A stretch of DNA of 42,306 nucleotides from Lactococcus sp. dk101 (GTDB taxonomy: Bacteria; Bacillota; Bacilli; Lactobacillales; Streptococcaceae). Below the pieces are notes generated by a model, which ran no database searches, was not told the origin of the DNA, and saw nothing but the letters and a program-made list of their open reading frames with translations. The stretch covers positions 1-42,306 of the forward strand of contig NZ_WITI01000017.1 of the NCBI RefSeq assembly GCF_009601055.1, written 5' to 3'. Position numbers and translations under genes: made by a program. Positions 16,941-24,245 of the stretch are shown here, piece after piece. Within the stretch, counting starts at the first letter, position 1. Every line of letters begins with the position of its first letter.

Positions 16941-17011
16941 ATTATCTCATTAAAACAAGGGGTTGAGGTGCTATTTTTAGGCAATTTCATGCTAATTTTT
17001 GTCTAAAAATA
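16941..17011 (-). promoter_or_regulatory. Candidate activated late promoter with 13-bp inverted repeat
   Basis: The -10 like GATAAT (16941-16946) has an extended TG but no -35 match. Just upstream are inverted arms TATTTTTAGGCAA (16972-16984) and TTGTCTAAAAATA (16999-17011), 12 of 13 complementary, with a 14-nt gap. This is the expected layout for a promoter that needs the phage activator encoded next door. TP901-1 Alt is known to bind repeats upstream of the late promoter. Confidence 0.6.
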
Positions 17012-17015
17012 TGCC

Positions 17016-17441
17016 CTATAAACAGTGTTGCATTTGATTTAGAATGTCACTTCTAAAAGTATAGTAGATTGACTTTGCTTTTTTTATGCCAATGTCATCT
17101 ATACCTTCTTCATAAAGGAACTGTTCTACTTGATACCAATACATTCCACCATATCCGCTATACTTCAGCTCAATCACTCGCCTTTCACTTGGTATAAGTG
17201 GTTTAAACCAGAAGTCTAGGATTGTCAACTGTTCATTTAATCTAAGGTATTCTTCATCATTCTCAAGTGCTTCTTTATTAAGGAGATTACTTTCAGCTTC
17301 TGAACCGCCTGAGTATGCTGTTCTTATGCCCAAGTTATCTACTTTTTGTTTATATAGATATCTATTTTCGATTGACTTAATTTTTGCTTCAAGCCTACCG
17401 TTTACATAATCTCCAATAATTCTATCTAACTTATCAGCCAT
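17016..17441 (-). CDS. Late transcription activator, DUF722/Alt-like
   Basis: The 141-aa protein has the typical DUF722 core: IENRYLYKQKVDNLGIRTAYSGGSEAES near the N-terminus and PSERRVIELKYSGYGGMYWYQ with a C-terminal HTH-like region. Members such as Alt of TP901-1 switch on late genes. It is the last gene of the early operon, and its product would act at the repeat directly downstream. TTAGGAG lies 9 nt before the ATG. The -35 of an oppositely directed promoter overlaps this start codon. Confidence 0.85.
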   Translation of the reverse strand: MADKLDRIIGDYVNGRLEAKIKSIENRYLYKQKVDNLGIRTAYSGGSEAESNLLNKEALENDEEYLRLNEQLTILDFWFKPLIPSERRVIELKYSGYGGMYWYQVEQFLYEEGIDDIGIKKAKSIYYTFRSDILNQMQHCL

Positions 17442-17469
17442 TTACTAAACTCTCCTAATTTGTTATAAT
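17441..17469 (+). promoter_or_regulatory. Rightward promoter over the alt start
   Basis: TTTACT (17441-17446), a 17-nt spacer and perfect TATAAT (17464-17469) with the extended-10 TG at 17461-17462. It points away from alt, against the operon. Confidence 0.65.
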
Positions 17470-17475
17470 TATATT

Positions 17476-17518
17476 AAAGTAAACACTAGGAGAAGCCCAT
17501 TGCTGTGGGCTTTTTTTG
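17476..17518 (+). ncRNA. Putative ~43-nt antisense RNA upstream of alt
   Basis: A predicted start near 17476 is followed by about 17 nt and then a hairpin AAGCCCA-loop-TGGGCTT (17493-17499 and 17506-17512) and seven T. The RNA would be antisense to the leader between the preceding small ORF and the alt ribosome site. No ORF fits. Confidence 0.55.
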
Positions 17519-17521
17519 CTG

Positions 17522-17617
17522 TCACAAATTTCCTGTGAACATCGCAACTAATAAAATAATCGTGAAGCAAATAATCGCCAAAGCAATCAAGCCATATTTT
17601 GTGTCATTGTTTTTCAT
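17522..17617 (-). CDS. 31-aa single-span membrane protein
   Basis: The frame encodes MKNNDTKYGLIALAIICFTI and a further hydrophobic stretch ending in TGNL, one membrane helix with a short polar N-terminus. GGAGATGGGAAAGA precedes the ATG, which overlaps the stop of the upstream 51-aa gene by 4 nt. It is the third of three consecutive tiny membrane proteins and the last gene before alt. Function unknown. Confidence 0.6.
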   Translation of the reverse strand: MKNNDTKYGLIALAIICFTIILLVAMFTGNL

Positions 17618-17769
17618 TCTTTCCCATCTCCATTCTTAAACAGCACGCCTAGCACTAACATTGTTACAATCAAACCTTGTAGCCATATTGGCAAGGCTAG
17701 CAATAAGCACATAAGCAAGAATGCAATCACAACTGCTATGATACTCAGTGCTAATTTCATCACGTTCAT
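17614..17769 (-). CDS. 51-aa membrane protein
   Basis: The product starts MNVMKLALSIIAVVIAFLLM and has two close hydrophobic segments (about 5-28 and 30-45) and the tail FKNGDGKE. GGGAGGATAAGAA precedes the ATG. Starts and stops overlap by 4 nt with both neighbours, so the trio is translated as a coupled set. Function unknown. Confidence 0.65.
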   Translation of the reverse strand: MNVMKLALSIIAVVIAFLLMCLLLALPIWLQGLIVTMLVLGVLFKNGDGKE

Positions 17770-17858
17770 TTCTTATCCTCCCTGCTGTCAAAGTAAACGC
17801 TAAGGCTAGCGCTTAATAGTGCAATGCCTGCTAGTATCCATAGAAATAATTCAATCAT
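17766..17858 (-). CDS. 30-aa single-span membrane protein
   Basis: The product MIELFLWILAGIALLSASLS continues to VYFDSREDKK, one membrane helix with a charged C-terminus. GAGGTGG lies just before the ATG inside the end of the zinc-ribbon gene. It is the first of three overlapping tiny membrane genes. Function unknown. Confidence 0.65.
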   Translation of the reverse strand: MIELFLWILAGIALLSASLSVYFDSREDKK

Positions 17859-18051
17859 CTACCACCTCATTCTTTCTAGGTCTAGGTGGACGTCTTACGT
17901 ATGATAAGCCGTCTTTAAATTTTAAAGATGTAACTAAACCACCACATCTCGAACAATAAAATCCTTCATTTTCACTCCTGTTAATTATGTGGTCTTTGTT
18001 TCTACATCTCCTACTTAATGAATCAACATTTAAGTATTCAAACTCACTCAT
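17851..18051 (-). CDS. 66-aa protein with Cys motifs
   Basis: The product includes RRCRNKDH and FYCSRCGGLV, one clear CxxC and scattered Cys/His that could hold a zinc. The C-terminus is Arg/Pro-rich. It resembles small zinc-ribbon proteins of lactococcal phages (DUF1660-like), but I cannot assign a function. It overlaps the preceding gene by 8 nt. Confidence 0.65.
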   Translation of the reverse strand: MSEFEYLNVDSLSRRCRNKDHIINRSENEGFYCSRCGGLVTSLKFKDGLSYVRRPPRPRKNEVVDD

Positions 18052-18496
18052 CTACTACCTCCACTAAGTCATTATCAATCAAATATCTGATGATAGTATT
18101 TCGATGTAATGTGCCTATCAATTGGTCTTTTGGGTACATATACTTATACAAATCATCTTCTTCGCTAATTGCATTATTGATAAACTTGTAGTAGTCAAAA
18201 TTATCGCTCCATACATGAATTTCATTGCTTGCATGAGCTATTTCAATCAATTCATCTAACTCCTCCGCAACCTTTTTCGGGATGGTAAGCCGTGTATACT
18301 TCGGTAATTTTTCTGCAATGTGTATCAAAGCGGATTCTAGAGTTATTTTTGCATGCCACTCTTGGTTTGCTTCCATTCCGATATCTATTGCTGCATCGTC
18401 CATTGCTTCAACTGCTATTTTCAATAATTCATCAAGTTGAGCATTATTCAGGACTTCGCAAGCTTTTTTTAAATCTTCATCATATTTACTTTTCAT
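18044..18496 (-). CDS. 150-aa early phage protein of unknown function
   Basis: The protein is acidic and helical. Its C-terminal half, from RLTIPKKVAEELDELIEIAH to DQLIGTLHRNTIIRYLIDND, has the pattern of DUF1642-like lactococcal phage proteins, and it ends in VEVVDE. It overlaps the genes on both sides by 4-8 nt. No enzyme motif is visible. Confidence 0.7.
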   Translation of the reverse strand: MKSKYDEDLKKACEVLNNAQLDELLKIAVEAMDDAAIDIGMEANQEWHAKITLESALIHIAEKLPKYTRLTIPKKVAEELDELIEIAHASNEIHVWSDNFDYYKFINNAISEEDDLYKYMYPKDQLIGTLHRNTIIRYLIDNDLVEVVDE

Positions 18497-18660
18497 CTCT
18501 TCCCCAATTCTGCAATTCTCTTATGGAAATCAGCTTGAAATTCACGATTAAATTTACTGTCTTGCATTTTTTCAAACTCCACCTTGCGAGTCTCAGGTGT
18601 GCCGTTTCTACTTGCTAATTTACCAATCGCTCGCATTTCATTTCTTCTATCGTTAGCCAT
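18493..18660 (-). CDS. 55-aa basic phage protein
   Basis: The product MANDRRNEMRAIGKLASRNG is highly charged and probably helical. The ATG at 18660 is preferred because AGGAG lies 7 nt upstream; the longer frame from 18684 starts inside the upstream gene's ribosome site. Function unknown. Confidence 0.65.
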   Translation of the reverse strand: MANDRRNEMRAIGKLASRNGTPETRKVEFEKMQDSKFNREFQADFHKRIAELGKR

Positions 18661-18784
18661 TCTCACTCTCCTCGCACAGCTCACAGAAACGCACGTCAGG
18701 CGCTAGTCTCTGTGCTGTGGCATATTCTTCATCAATCGTTACAATCGCACCACACTGGGCGCATTTGAATACCAGTGGTGTCAT
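18653..18784 (-). CDS. 43-aa zinc-ribbon protein
   Basis: The product MTPLVFKCAQCGAIVTIDEE ends FCELCEESENG, giving two CxxC knuckles (about residues 8-11 and 34-37), a full zinc ribbon in 43 residues. The ribosome site is weak (TAGGTAAC). It overlaps the next gene by 8 nt. It may bind nucleic acid or an RNA polymerase subunit; this is not shown. Confidence 0.6.
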   Translation of the reverse strand: MTPLVFKCAQCGAIVTIDEEYATAQRLAPDVRFCELCEESENG

Positions 18785-18826
18785 TTGTTGTTACCTAAAT
18801 CGTTTTACCTTTCTATTGTTTTATGT

Positions 18827-18855
18827 TTGTAATAATTTAACGTTTTTGATATAAT
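18827..18855 (+). promoter_or_regulatory. Rightward promoter of the 67-aa gene
   Basis: TTGTAA (18827-18832), a 17-nt spacer and perfect TATAAT (18850-18855), with the extended-10 TG at 18847-18848. It opposes the surrounding leftward operon. Confidence 0.75.
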
Positions 18856-18873
18856 TCTAAAGGGGTATTAATT

Positions 18874-19077
18874 ATGTATGAAATATTAAAAAAGGCTTTA
18901 GATATGCATGGTCAAGCAACTGTTCACTTTCAAAGTGGAGCTGCCATTGCTATCAATGATATTAGTGGTTCATTCTTTGATGAGGATGCCATCGGCGCAA
19001 ATGGTAGCGATGGAATAAGCCACTACATTATCAATTTACGTGAAATTGAATATATATCATTCGAGAACTCTGATTGA
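18874..19077 (+). CDS. 67-aa orphan protein transcribed against the early operon
   Basis: The product MYEILKKALDMHGQATVHFQ continues with a Gly/Ala/Ile-rich middle and ends ISFENSD. It is small, acidic and soluble with no family I recognise. AAAGGGG lies 8 nt before the ATG. It has its own promoter with an extended -10, and the terminator hairpin overlaps its stop codon. It is thus an autonomous rightward gene set inside leftward early genes, the classic layout of a moron expressed from the lysogen. It may act on the host or on competing phages; this is inference. Confidence 0.8.
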   Translation: MYEILKKALDMHGQATVHFQSGAAIAINDISGSFFDEDAIGANGSDGISHYIINLREIEYISFENSD

Positions 19078-19088
19078 GTTCTTTTTTA
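19064..19088 (+). terminator. Terminator of the 67-aa gene
   Basis: AGAACTC-TGATT-GAGTTCT (19064-19082) followed by six T. The first arm contains the last codons of the gene and the loop holds part of its stop. Confidence 0.8.
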
Positions 19089-19271
19089 TTTGTTATCCTC
19101 TATCCAGTCCATCAACTCGTAGTACAATTCTCGCCAATTTAAAGCCAGTAGCGAGCGTTTGATGTAACCTTTCATAACTTTACCTGTCTTCTGTTCGGCA
19201 CGCTGTATGAGTCCTTGTTTGAACTCAGGAGCATTGCGAACGATACAGAAGTGTTCTGTTTGTTCAATCAT
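19086..19271 (-). CDS. 61-aa phage protein of unknown function
   Basis: The product MIEQTEHFCIVRNAPEFKQG is mixed charge and ends in an aromatic helix NWRELYYELMDWIEDNK. It overlaps the preceding gene by 4 nt. Its end abuts the rightward terminator of the 67-aa gene. No family recognised. Confidence 0.65.
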   Translation of the reverse strand: MIEQTEHFCIVRNAPEFKQGLIQRAEQKTGKVMKGYIKRSLLALNWRELYYELMDWIEDNK

Positions 19272-19591
19272 TTGTCCACCTCTTTAATTCTTTTTAAAGC
19301 AATATCTGCTATACTCCAGGCACTATTGAATTGCTCAATTTTTTCATAATCTAAAATCGCATCTAGATTAACAATTTCATTTAAAGCTTTAACTGCGATA
19401 GTTTCATGACGATGAATGATAATGTTTTTTTCATTCCAACCATCTTGTTTATTTTCGTAAAAAAGTGTTGTTAGGTGCCCACATCTGGCACATCTCGAAA
19501 CAAATAGATTTCCATCGGCATGTAACGTTTTAAAATTGTGTTTTTCATATTTACCGCATAACTTATCATTCACACCACACCTCATATCCAT
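19268..19591 (-). CDS. 107-aa early protein with a Cys-rich N-terminus
   Basis: The product contains MRCGVNDKLCGKYEKHNF and FVSRCARCGHL, suggesting a split zinc-binding site formed by Cys pairs at about residues 5-12 and 33-36. The rest is helical. The start overlaps the preceding gene by 26 nt. Similar small Zn proteins occur in P335 early regions; function unknown. Confidence 0.65.
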   Translation of the reverse strand: MDMRCGVNDKLCGKYEKHNFKTLHADGNLFVSRCARCGHLTTLFYENKQDGWNEKNIIIHRHETIAVKALNEIVNLDAILDYEKIEQFNSAWSIADIALKRIKEVDK

Positions 19592-19766
19592 TCTCTACGT
19601 TACAGAAATCAAACGTAAGCTCGTTCATAACTTTAGCGAATTCTGTATCACTCATCTCGTCTAACTCTCTAACCTGGAGATATATAGCCCTCTCGTCTAT
19701 CGTAATAACTGAACTGTCTCCGTGTTGTTTGATGAACGCTCGGACAACTTTGTTTAGTTCGTTCAT
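19566..19766 (-). CDS. 66-aa early phage protein
   Basis: The product MNELNKVVRAFIKQHGDSSV is acidic and ends NVENGYEVWCE. Its start overlaps the stop of the DUF1642-like gene by 4 nt. No motif identifies its role. Confidence 0.6.
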   Translation of the reverse strand: MNELNKVVRAFIKQHGDSSVITIDERAIYLQVRELDEMSDTEFAKVMNELTFDFCNVENGYEVWCE

Positions 19767-20416
19767 TCTTCCACCTCAATCTGCTCATAGCTACCAGTTT
19801 CCATGTTGTCGATTTCTTGTTGAGTGAATAAGCATTGTTTTTTATAAATACGGTTGTTATAGGTTGTTACATCAGTCTCTATAAAACCTCCGCTATTAAA
19901 CTTATATAAATATCCACCCGTAACTTTATTCTTCAGCCAAAACTTCTTTTCTTTCTCAACTGTGTAACCATCTTGCATTTTGATAATTGTTTCTATTGGT
20001 TTGTTTTTGGGGTTATCAAACCATTTTTGAATTTCATTCAATTTTCTATTAACACCACTAATTTTCCCACGGTAAATTTCAGAAATGTCGGCATTAATAT
20101 TGTAAATTTCATATTCCCGGTTATCTTTATTATTTTCAAACCAATCAGCCACGAACTGCGGAACTACTGGCAGTAGTTTATTTTTTGATTTTAGTTTCAA
20201 AATTTCATCAGCCATTACTTCAAAACGCTTATCTTTCTTGTAGTAATCCAATTGTTCTTCTAAACTATCAATATATTTATTCATTTCACTAAAAGCATTG
20301 TGGTACTCTTTGACTTTATCCGAGTAAAATTCAACCGCTTTTCCAAAATAAGGTTTAATACTACTATTTTCAACACGGACTACCGGTCTTTTCAATTCTT
20401 CTTCAAATGTTTTCAT
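19763..20416 (-). CDS. DUF1642-like early phage protein
   Basis: The 217-aa protein has an N-terminal coiled coil (about residues 30-75) and a core with LPVVPQFVADWFENNK (about 82-97) and FTQQEIDNMETGSYEQIEVEE at the end, which are landmarks of DUF1642 proteins common in lactococcal phages. Its biochemical role is unknown. It is the first gene after the candidate origin, with AAGGAGACGG before the ATG. Confidence 0.8.
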   Translation of the reverse strand: MKTFEEELKRPVVRVENSSIKPYFGKAVEFYSDKVKEYHNAFSEMNKYIDSLEEQLDYYKKDKRFEVMADEILKLKSKNKLLPVVPQFVADWFENNKDNREYEIYNINADISEIYRGKISGVNRKLNEIQKWFDNPKNKPIETIIKMQDGYTVEKEKKFWLKNKVTGGYLYKFNSGGFIETDVTTYNNRIYKKQCLFTQQEIDNMETGSYEQIEVEE

Positions 20417-20536
20417 TCCGTCTCCTTTAGTTCTTCAATTTCAATAATAGGGCTGTCGGTGCGATACCTTTTTTAAGGACTCCATTACTCTACCGACCGT
20501 ATTAAGTTCCTTGCTGCAACACCCTAATTTTTGACT

Positions 20537-20773
20537 GGTTACATGGTTACACGTATTTTCAAAACATTTGCTCCACCATTTTTACATTTTTCACAAATGG
20601 CTCTACTAAGCCATTTATATTTTATGGAGCATATTTTTTATAATAAAGGTGTAACCAGTAACCAATAGCTTATAAATGTATGTATTAAAAGGGTTTGAGG
20701 GGGTTACACGTAGCAAAATTGACGTGTAACTCCTGTAACCATTTTGCCCTTCTAGGTGTAACCAGTTACACCT
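20537..20773. other. Candidate phage replication origin with TGTAAC repeats
   Basis: About nine copies of TGTAAC/GTTACA occur in 240 bp, for example 20537-20543, 20545-20551, 20650-20656, 20702-20708, 20725-20730, 20734-20740 and 20757-20770. The last pair forms a perfect dyad of 9-bp arms (20754-20773) over the vapE stop codon. Two nested inverted repeats lie between: TGCTCCA/TGGAGCA (20569-20575, 20625-20631) around AAATGGCT/AGCCATTT (20595-20602, 20609-20616). A very AT-rich stretch follows (20631-20647). The block lies beside the helicase gene and holds no ORF. Confidence 0.6.
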
Positions 20774-22064
20774 TTTTTCTTACAAATCCACGAGTAGCTT
20801 TTTTGTTTATTTTGAAAACACCAGCTTCCCAATTAGATTTATTCGTCATCAAATAATTAACCTTTTTAGATAATTTTTGATTTTTCGCATCGCTATCAAA
20901 AACGTTAGCTAAGATGTCACGAGTTGCGATTTTGTCCTGTAATTTAATCCCATTGTTCGTGTTGACTCTATTATTAAGATAATTCTGCGTATATAAACCT
21001 TGTTTGAAGCTATCCATTGTTTCCCATTCTGCAGGGACTTTCATTTCAAGATACTCATCAAGCATATTTTCGATTTCATCTATATACATAAATTGCTCTC
21101 GATATGTTTCAAGTTCTTTCTCCTCCTCCTTACTGAATGAGGTTGGATATCCGCCACGGTATAATGTCATGGCTTCTCCCCAAATTTGTTTGATGAAGTT
21201 ATCTTCCATCTCCATGGGGTGCTTGATTGGCGTGTTAACTCCTGCCATAACTGGTAAGAACCGGCGTTCCCCTGTCTTATCTCTCAAATACGCCACTTCG
21301 TTGGTTGTCCGTGCAAGAATGAACTTCTTCGGATATTCCTGGGAGCGTCTTGCGTAAGCTTTCCTAAATCTCAAATGAGTCTTAGTGATGAAAGCTTTTA
21401 ATTCTGCAAATCCTAACTTCTTACTTGCCACCATCTCGTCATCATTAACAATTAGCGAACGGATCATCAGTTCAAAGTTATCTTTGTTTTGAAAATCTGT
21501 GATTGAGTCTGTGTACCAAGCTCCGCCAAGTTTTTGCAAGATACTAGTTTTACCAATTCCTTGGCCACCTACAAGGTCAAGCACATAATCGAACTTAAAA
21601 TCAGGCTCATATACTTTTTTGACCGCTGCAACTAAAAATATCGAAGTGATATTTTGTATGAGTTCTGTATCTTCTGTTCCGAGATAGTCTCTGAATAAAG
21701 AATTAATTCGAGTTTCCCCGTCCCAATTCTTAAAACATTCTTCCATATACTCTTTGACTGGGTTATATTTTTTCTGACTGAAAAATACTTCTAGTCCATT
21801 TTTAATGGCTACTCCAGTGAAAACTACATCAAGTTCTTGCTCCAGATAGACAGACAATACACTTTCAAAATCAGCAGGAAGTTCCCCAACATCATATTTT
21901 GTATCCCCCAAAGTTAATGGTTCTACTATTTCGGAGTCTTCATTAAACTCGTTGTATCGTAGTGATCCATTCAATTTATAGTCATGCTTTAACGCAAGTA
22001 AGACATTATAACTAGAGTTAACTTTTATATTGTCATCTTTGGTCATTTGAAACTTAGCGGGCAT
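20766..22064 (-). CDS. VapE/VirE-type phage replication helicase
   Basis: The 432-aa protein is a P-loop ATPase. Walker A GGQGIGKT is at about 166-173, and the VapE signature follows: DSITDFQNKDNFELMIRSLI, NDDEMVASKK, then an ARTTNEVAYLRDKTGERRFLPV sensor region. It pairs with the PrimPol encoded just upstream to act as replicative helicase. No good ribosome site lies at the normal distance from the ATG; the nearest GGAGG is about 27 nt away inside the PrimPol gene. The stop codon sits in the origin dyad. Confidence 0.88.
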   Translation of the reverse strand: MPAKFQMTKDDNIKVNSSYNVLLALKHDYKLNGSLRYNEFNEDSEIVEPLTLGDTKYDVGELPADFESVLSVYLEQELDVVFTGVAIKNGLEVFFSQKKYNPVKEYMEECFKNWDGETRINSLFRDYLGTEDTELIQNITSIFLVAAVKKVYEPDFKFDYVLDLVGGQGIGKTSILQKLGGAWYTDSITDFQNKDNFELMIRSLIVNDDEMVASKKLGFAELKAFITKTHLRFRKAYARRSQEYPKKFILARTTNEVAYLRDKTGERRFLPVMAGVNTPIKHPMEMEDNFIKQIWGEAMTLYRGGYPTSFSKEEEKELETYREQFMYIDEIENMLDEYLEMKVPAEWETMDSFKQGLYTQNYLNNRVNTNNGIKLQDKIATRDILANVFDSDAKNQKLSKKVNYLMTNKSNWEAGVFKINKKATRGFVRKKV

Positions 22065-22088
22065 TTTTACTACATTATTCGTTTGGAA

Positions 22089-22886
22089 TTACCTCCTTTC
22101 ATGTTTTTTGATCATACTCTCTACTGTTCTTTCAAGTTCTTTACTATTGATTTGCTCAATACCATTTGAATTAGCTAGCAAACAAAGGCTTAACACATCA
22201 TTGGAGTCAACTCCTCTTGCGAGTAGCCCTCCTGCAAATTTAGCAAGCTTATCATTACGCCCCCCTGTATCTCCAAACCCATATAGAATAGTTTCAAATA
22301 AATGGGTCGTCTTAGACTTTCCAGAATGATTAACACTTTGATAATAAAGTTCTCTCAGTCCAGAACTCGTTTTATTTTCTCGATTGATTGCTTGAATTAA
22401 ATCTTTTGAAGCAGTCATCATCGTTCCCTTTGCAGGAGATTTCACTAAATCCCATTCATAAGTACCCTTATCTGTCGCACTTGGTGCCACGAGAACATAA
22501 TTATTATCATGGGCCTTAATATCTACACCAGGCAAGAAGCCAATTTGTTGGCCAATGTTTGCATCATCTCGCTTTAAGTAAAAGAGATGCTTACCACCAC
22601 TGGCTGTTTTGGCTTGTAGTGTTGGTTTGATTAAGTCGAGATGTTTCCAATTCTTAAGACTTTCAAATCCATTTATTCCGTGAACATCTATATCAATAAC
22701 AAAGAACTTATCTGTTTTTAAGGCAATATTTGCATTTGGATATTCGTCCCATAACCGACTGACTTCTTCCATCGTGAATGGTGGACGGTCGGCAAATTTT
22801 ACTAATGGGTGTTTATTATATGGGCTGATAGGGATAACTGATAAACCTAATTTACAGTACTTCAGCGCAAAGTCTTTCATTTGCAT
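22089..22886 (-). CDS. Bifunctional DNA primase/polymerase (PrimPol) domain protein
   Basis: The 265-aa protein has the archaeo-eukaryotic-like PrimPol core. FFVIDIDVHG (catalytic Asp65 and Asp67), SGGKHLFY (about 96-103) and GVDIKAHDNNYVLVAPS (about 119-135) are clear. A helical C-terminus (about 205-260) may bind the helicase. It would lay primers at the origin together with the VapE protein. AAAGG precedes the ATG. Confidence 0.88.
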   Translation of the reverse strand: MQMKDFALKYCKLGLSVIPISPYNKHPLVKFADRPPFTMEEVSRLWDEYPNANIALKTDKFFVIDIDVHGINGFESLKNWKHLDLIKPTLQAKTASGGKHLFYLKRDDANIGQQIGFLPGVDIKAHDNNYVLVAPSATDKGTYEWDLVKSPAKGTMMTASKDLIQAINRENKTSSGLRELYYQSVNHSGKSKTTHLFETILYGFGDTGGRNDKLAKFAGGLLARGVDSNDVLSLCLLANSNGIEQINSKELERTVESMIKKHERR

Positions 22887-22900
22887 AGTTTTCTTACCTT

Positions 22901-23419
22901 TTAGTTAAATGGCAAATCATCTTCATTAAATGCTGGAGCTTGACTTGCTTGCATTGATAGTTCGTTAGCTTGTTCCAAATCATATTGTCGGAAAGTCTTG
23001 CCTTTGCTTTGGCGGTCATCAATCTGAAGTGTGTAGAATGAACCGACCGCCTTACGCTGAAGTGCTTGAGCAAGTGCTGCACCATCTGCAAAATCACTCT
23101 CAAACAATCCGTCATCTGCCAAAGCAATCGCTTTTTGGAAGAATTTTGTTGTACGTTCTACCGCCCATTTTAAGTTTTTACCATTCCATTCTTCGAGTGT
23201 TCCAAATTGTGTATATTCAGTGCGACCAGCAAAGTCCCCATCGATAATGTCGAACTCATAACGAAGCATTTCCCAACCACTTGGAGCAATTTTGAATGAG
23301 GCTGAACGGAGCATAACATTGTATGAGCCTGCAGGAATTTGAGCTGCTCCATTTGCGCTATCTTTGCGTGCGTCGAAGCCTGAGTTTTTAATTTCGTTTG
23401 CAATATCTAAAAGTGACAT
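22901..23419 (-). CDS. DUF669 protein, SSB-like
   Basis: The 172-aa protein opens MSLLDIANEIKNSGFDARKD and has the DUF669 pattern (AGSYNVMLRSAS, ...YEFDIIDGDFAGRT). The C-terminus ends FNEDDLPFN, closely resembling the acidic tip of bacterial SSB that recruits repair and replication proteins. It is placed between the Sak4-like ATPase and PrimPol genes, so a single-strand DNA-binding role is likely. AGGAG precedes the ATG. Confidence 0.85.
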   Translation of the reverse strand: MSLLDIANEIKNSGFDARKDSANGAAQIPAGSYNVMLRSASFKIAPSGWEMLRYEFDIIDGDFAGRTEYTQFGTLEEWNGKNLKWAVERTTKFFQKAIALADDGLFESDFADGAALAQALQRKAVGSFYTLQIDDRQSKGKTFRQYDLEQANELSMQASQAPAFNEDDLPFN

Positions 23420-23432
23420 AATTTATTTCTCC

Positions 23433-24245
23433 TTAAAATTTCTTATTTTCTTGTTTAGCAACTGTTCCATCTAATGCACCTCGAACGGTGAGTAAGATGT
23501 TCAGAATTTTTTTATCATCTACTTGTTCAGCTTTGTATGCCTTTCGTCTGCGGTCAATCAAACGCATGTAGTTGTTCCCAACTTTCTTTGTTTGTATCAT
23601 GAGGTCTGCATTTCCATTAATAAGGTTGACATACTTGTCTTTAAGACTAGGTTTTTCTTTTGATGCATTACCATTCTCATCATATTCATTAAGTTGACGT
23701 GAGATGTAAATCACATTCATTGGTAAAGCCTTTAAATCGAGGACTAATTCAATCAGAGCTTGATTAAATTGGTCATATCCCTTTCCAAAGGGAATTTCGC
23801 TCAAACTTTTTACCTCATGTTCTCCACAAACCGCAATCCTAATCATCTCGATAACATCATCGATGACATCAATAATTACTGTTTCATAAGTGTGTTGTGA
23901 AGTTTGTAATGCAAGTAGAATTTCTGCAAGCTGATCAATAACCGAATGGCTAATTTTCCCATTTCTGTCTTTGATATTCCGTAGTTGAATAGCTGGTACG
24001 CTGTTCGCTTCTGCATTTCCATCTGTATTGAGTACAATCGGATTAGGAAATTCATTTGCTAGGTACGACTTACCACTCATGGTTTCCCCATAAATAAAAT
24101 AGTTACGTGGGGTGTCTTTTGGTTTTTGTGGTTCATTTTTTGGTAGTTGAAACAATTTCTTCTCCTTTTTCGTTTTATTGAATTTATTCTCAAAATATAG
24201 ATCTTCGTCAAAAGCATCATAGCCCATATCTTCAGCCCATGTCAT
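23433..24245 (-). CDS. Sak4-like RecA-fold ATPase
   Basis: The 270-aa protein has Walker A GETMSGKS (about 53-60), a Walker B-like ETVIIDVIDDV (about 121-131) and NVIYISRQLNEYDENG (about 178-193). This matches phage nucleotide-binding proteins of the Sak4 type, which promote single-strand annealing with a phage SSB. The partner DUF669 gene is adjacent. A 4-nt overlap joins it to the helicase gene. Confidence 0.82.
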   Translation of the reverse strand: MTWAEDMGYDAFDEDLYFENKFNKTKKEKKLFQLPKNEPQKPKDTPRNYFIYGETMSGKSYLANEFPNPIVLNTDGNAEANSVPAIQLRNIKDRNGKISHSVIDQLAEILLALQTSQHTYETVIIDVIDDVIEMIRIAVCGEHEVKSLSEIPFGKGYDQFNQALIELVLDLKALPMNVIYISRQLNEYDENGNASKEKPSLKDKYVNLINGNADLMIQTKKVGNNYMRLIDRRRKAYKAEQVDDKKILNILLTVRGALDGTVAKQENKKF

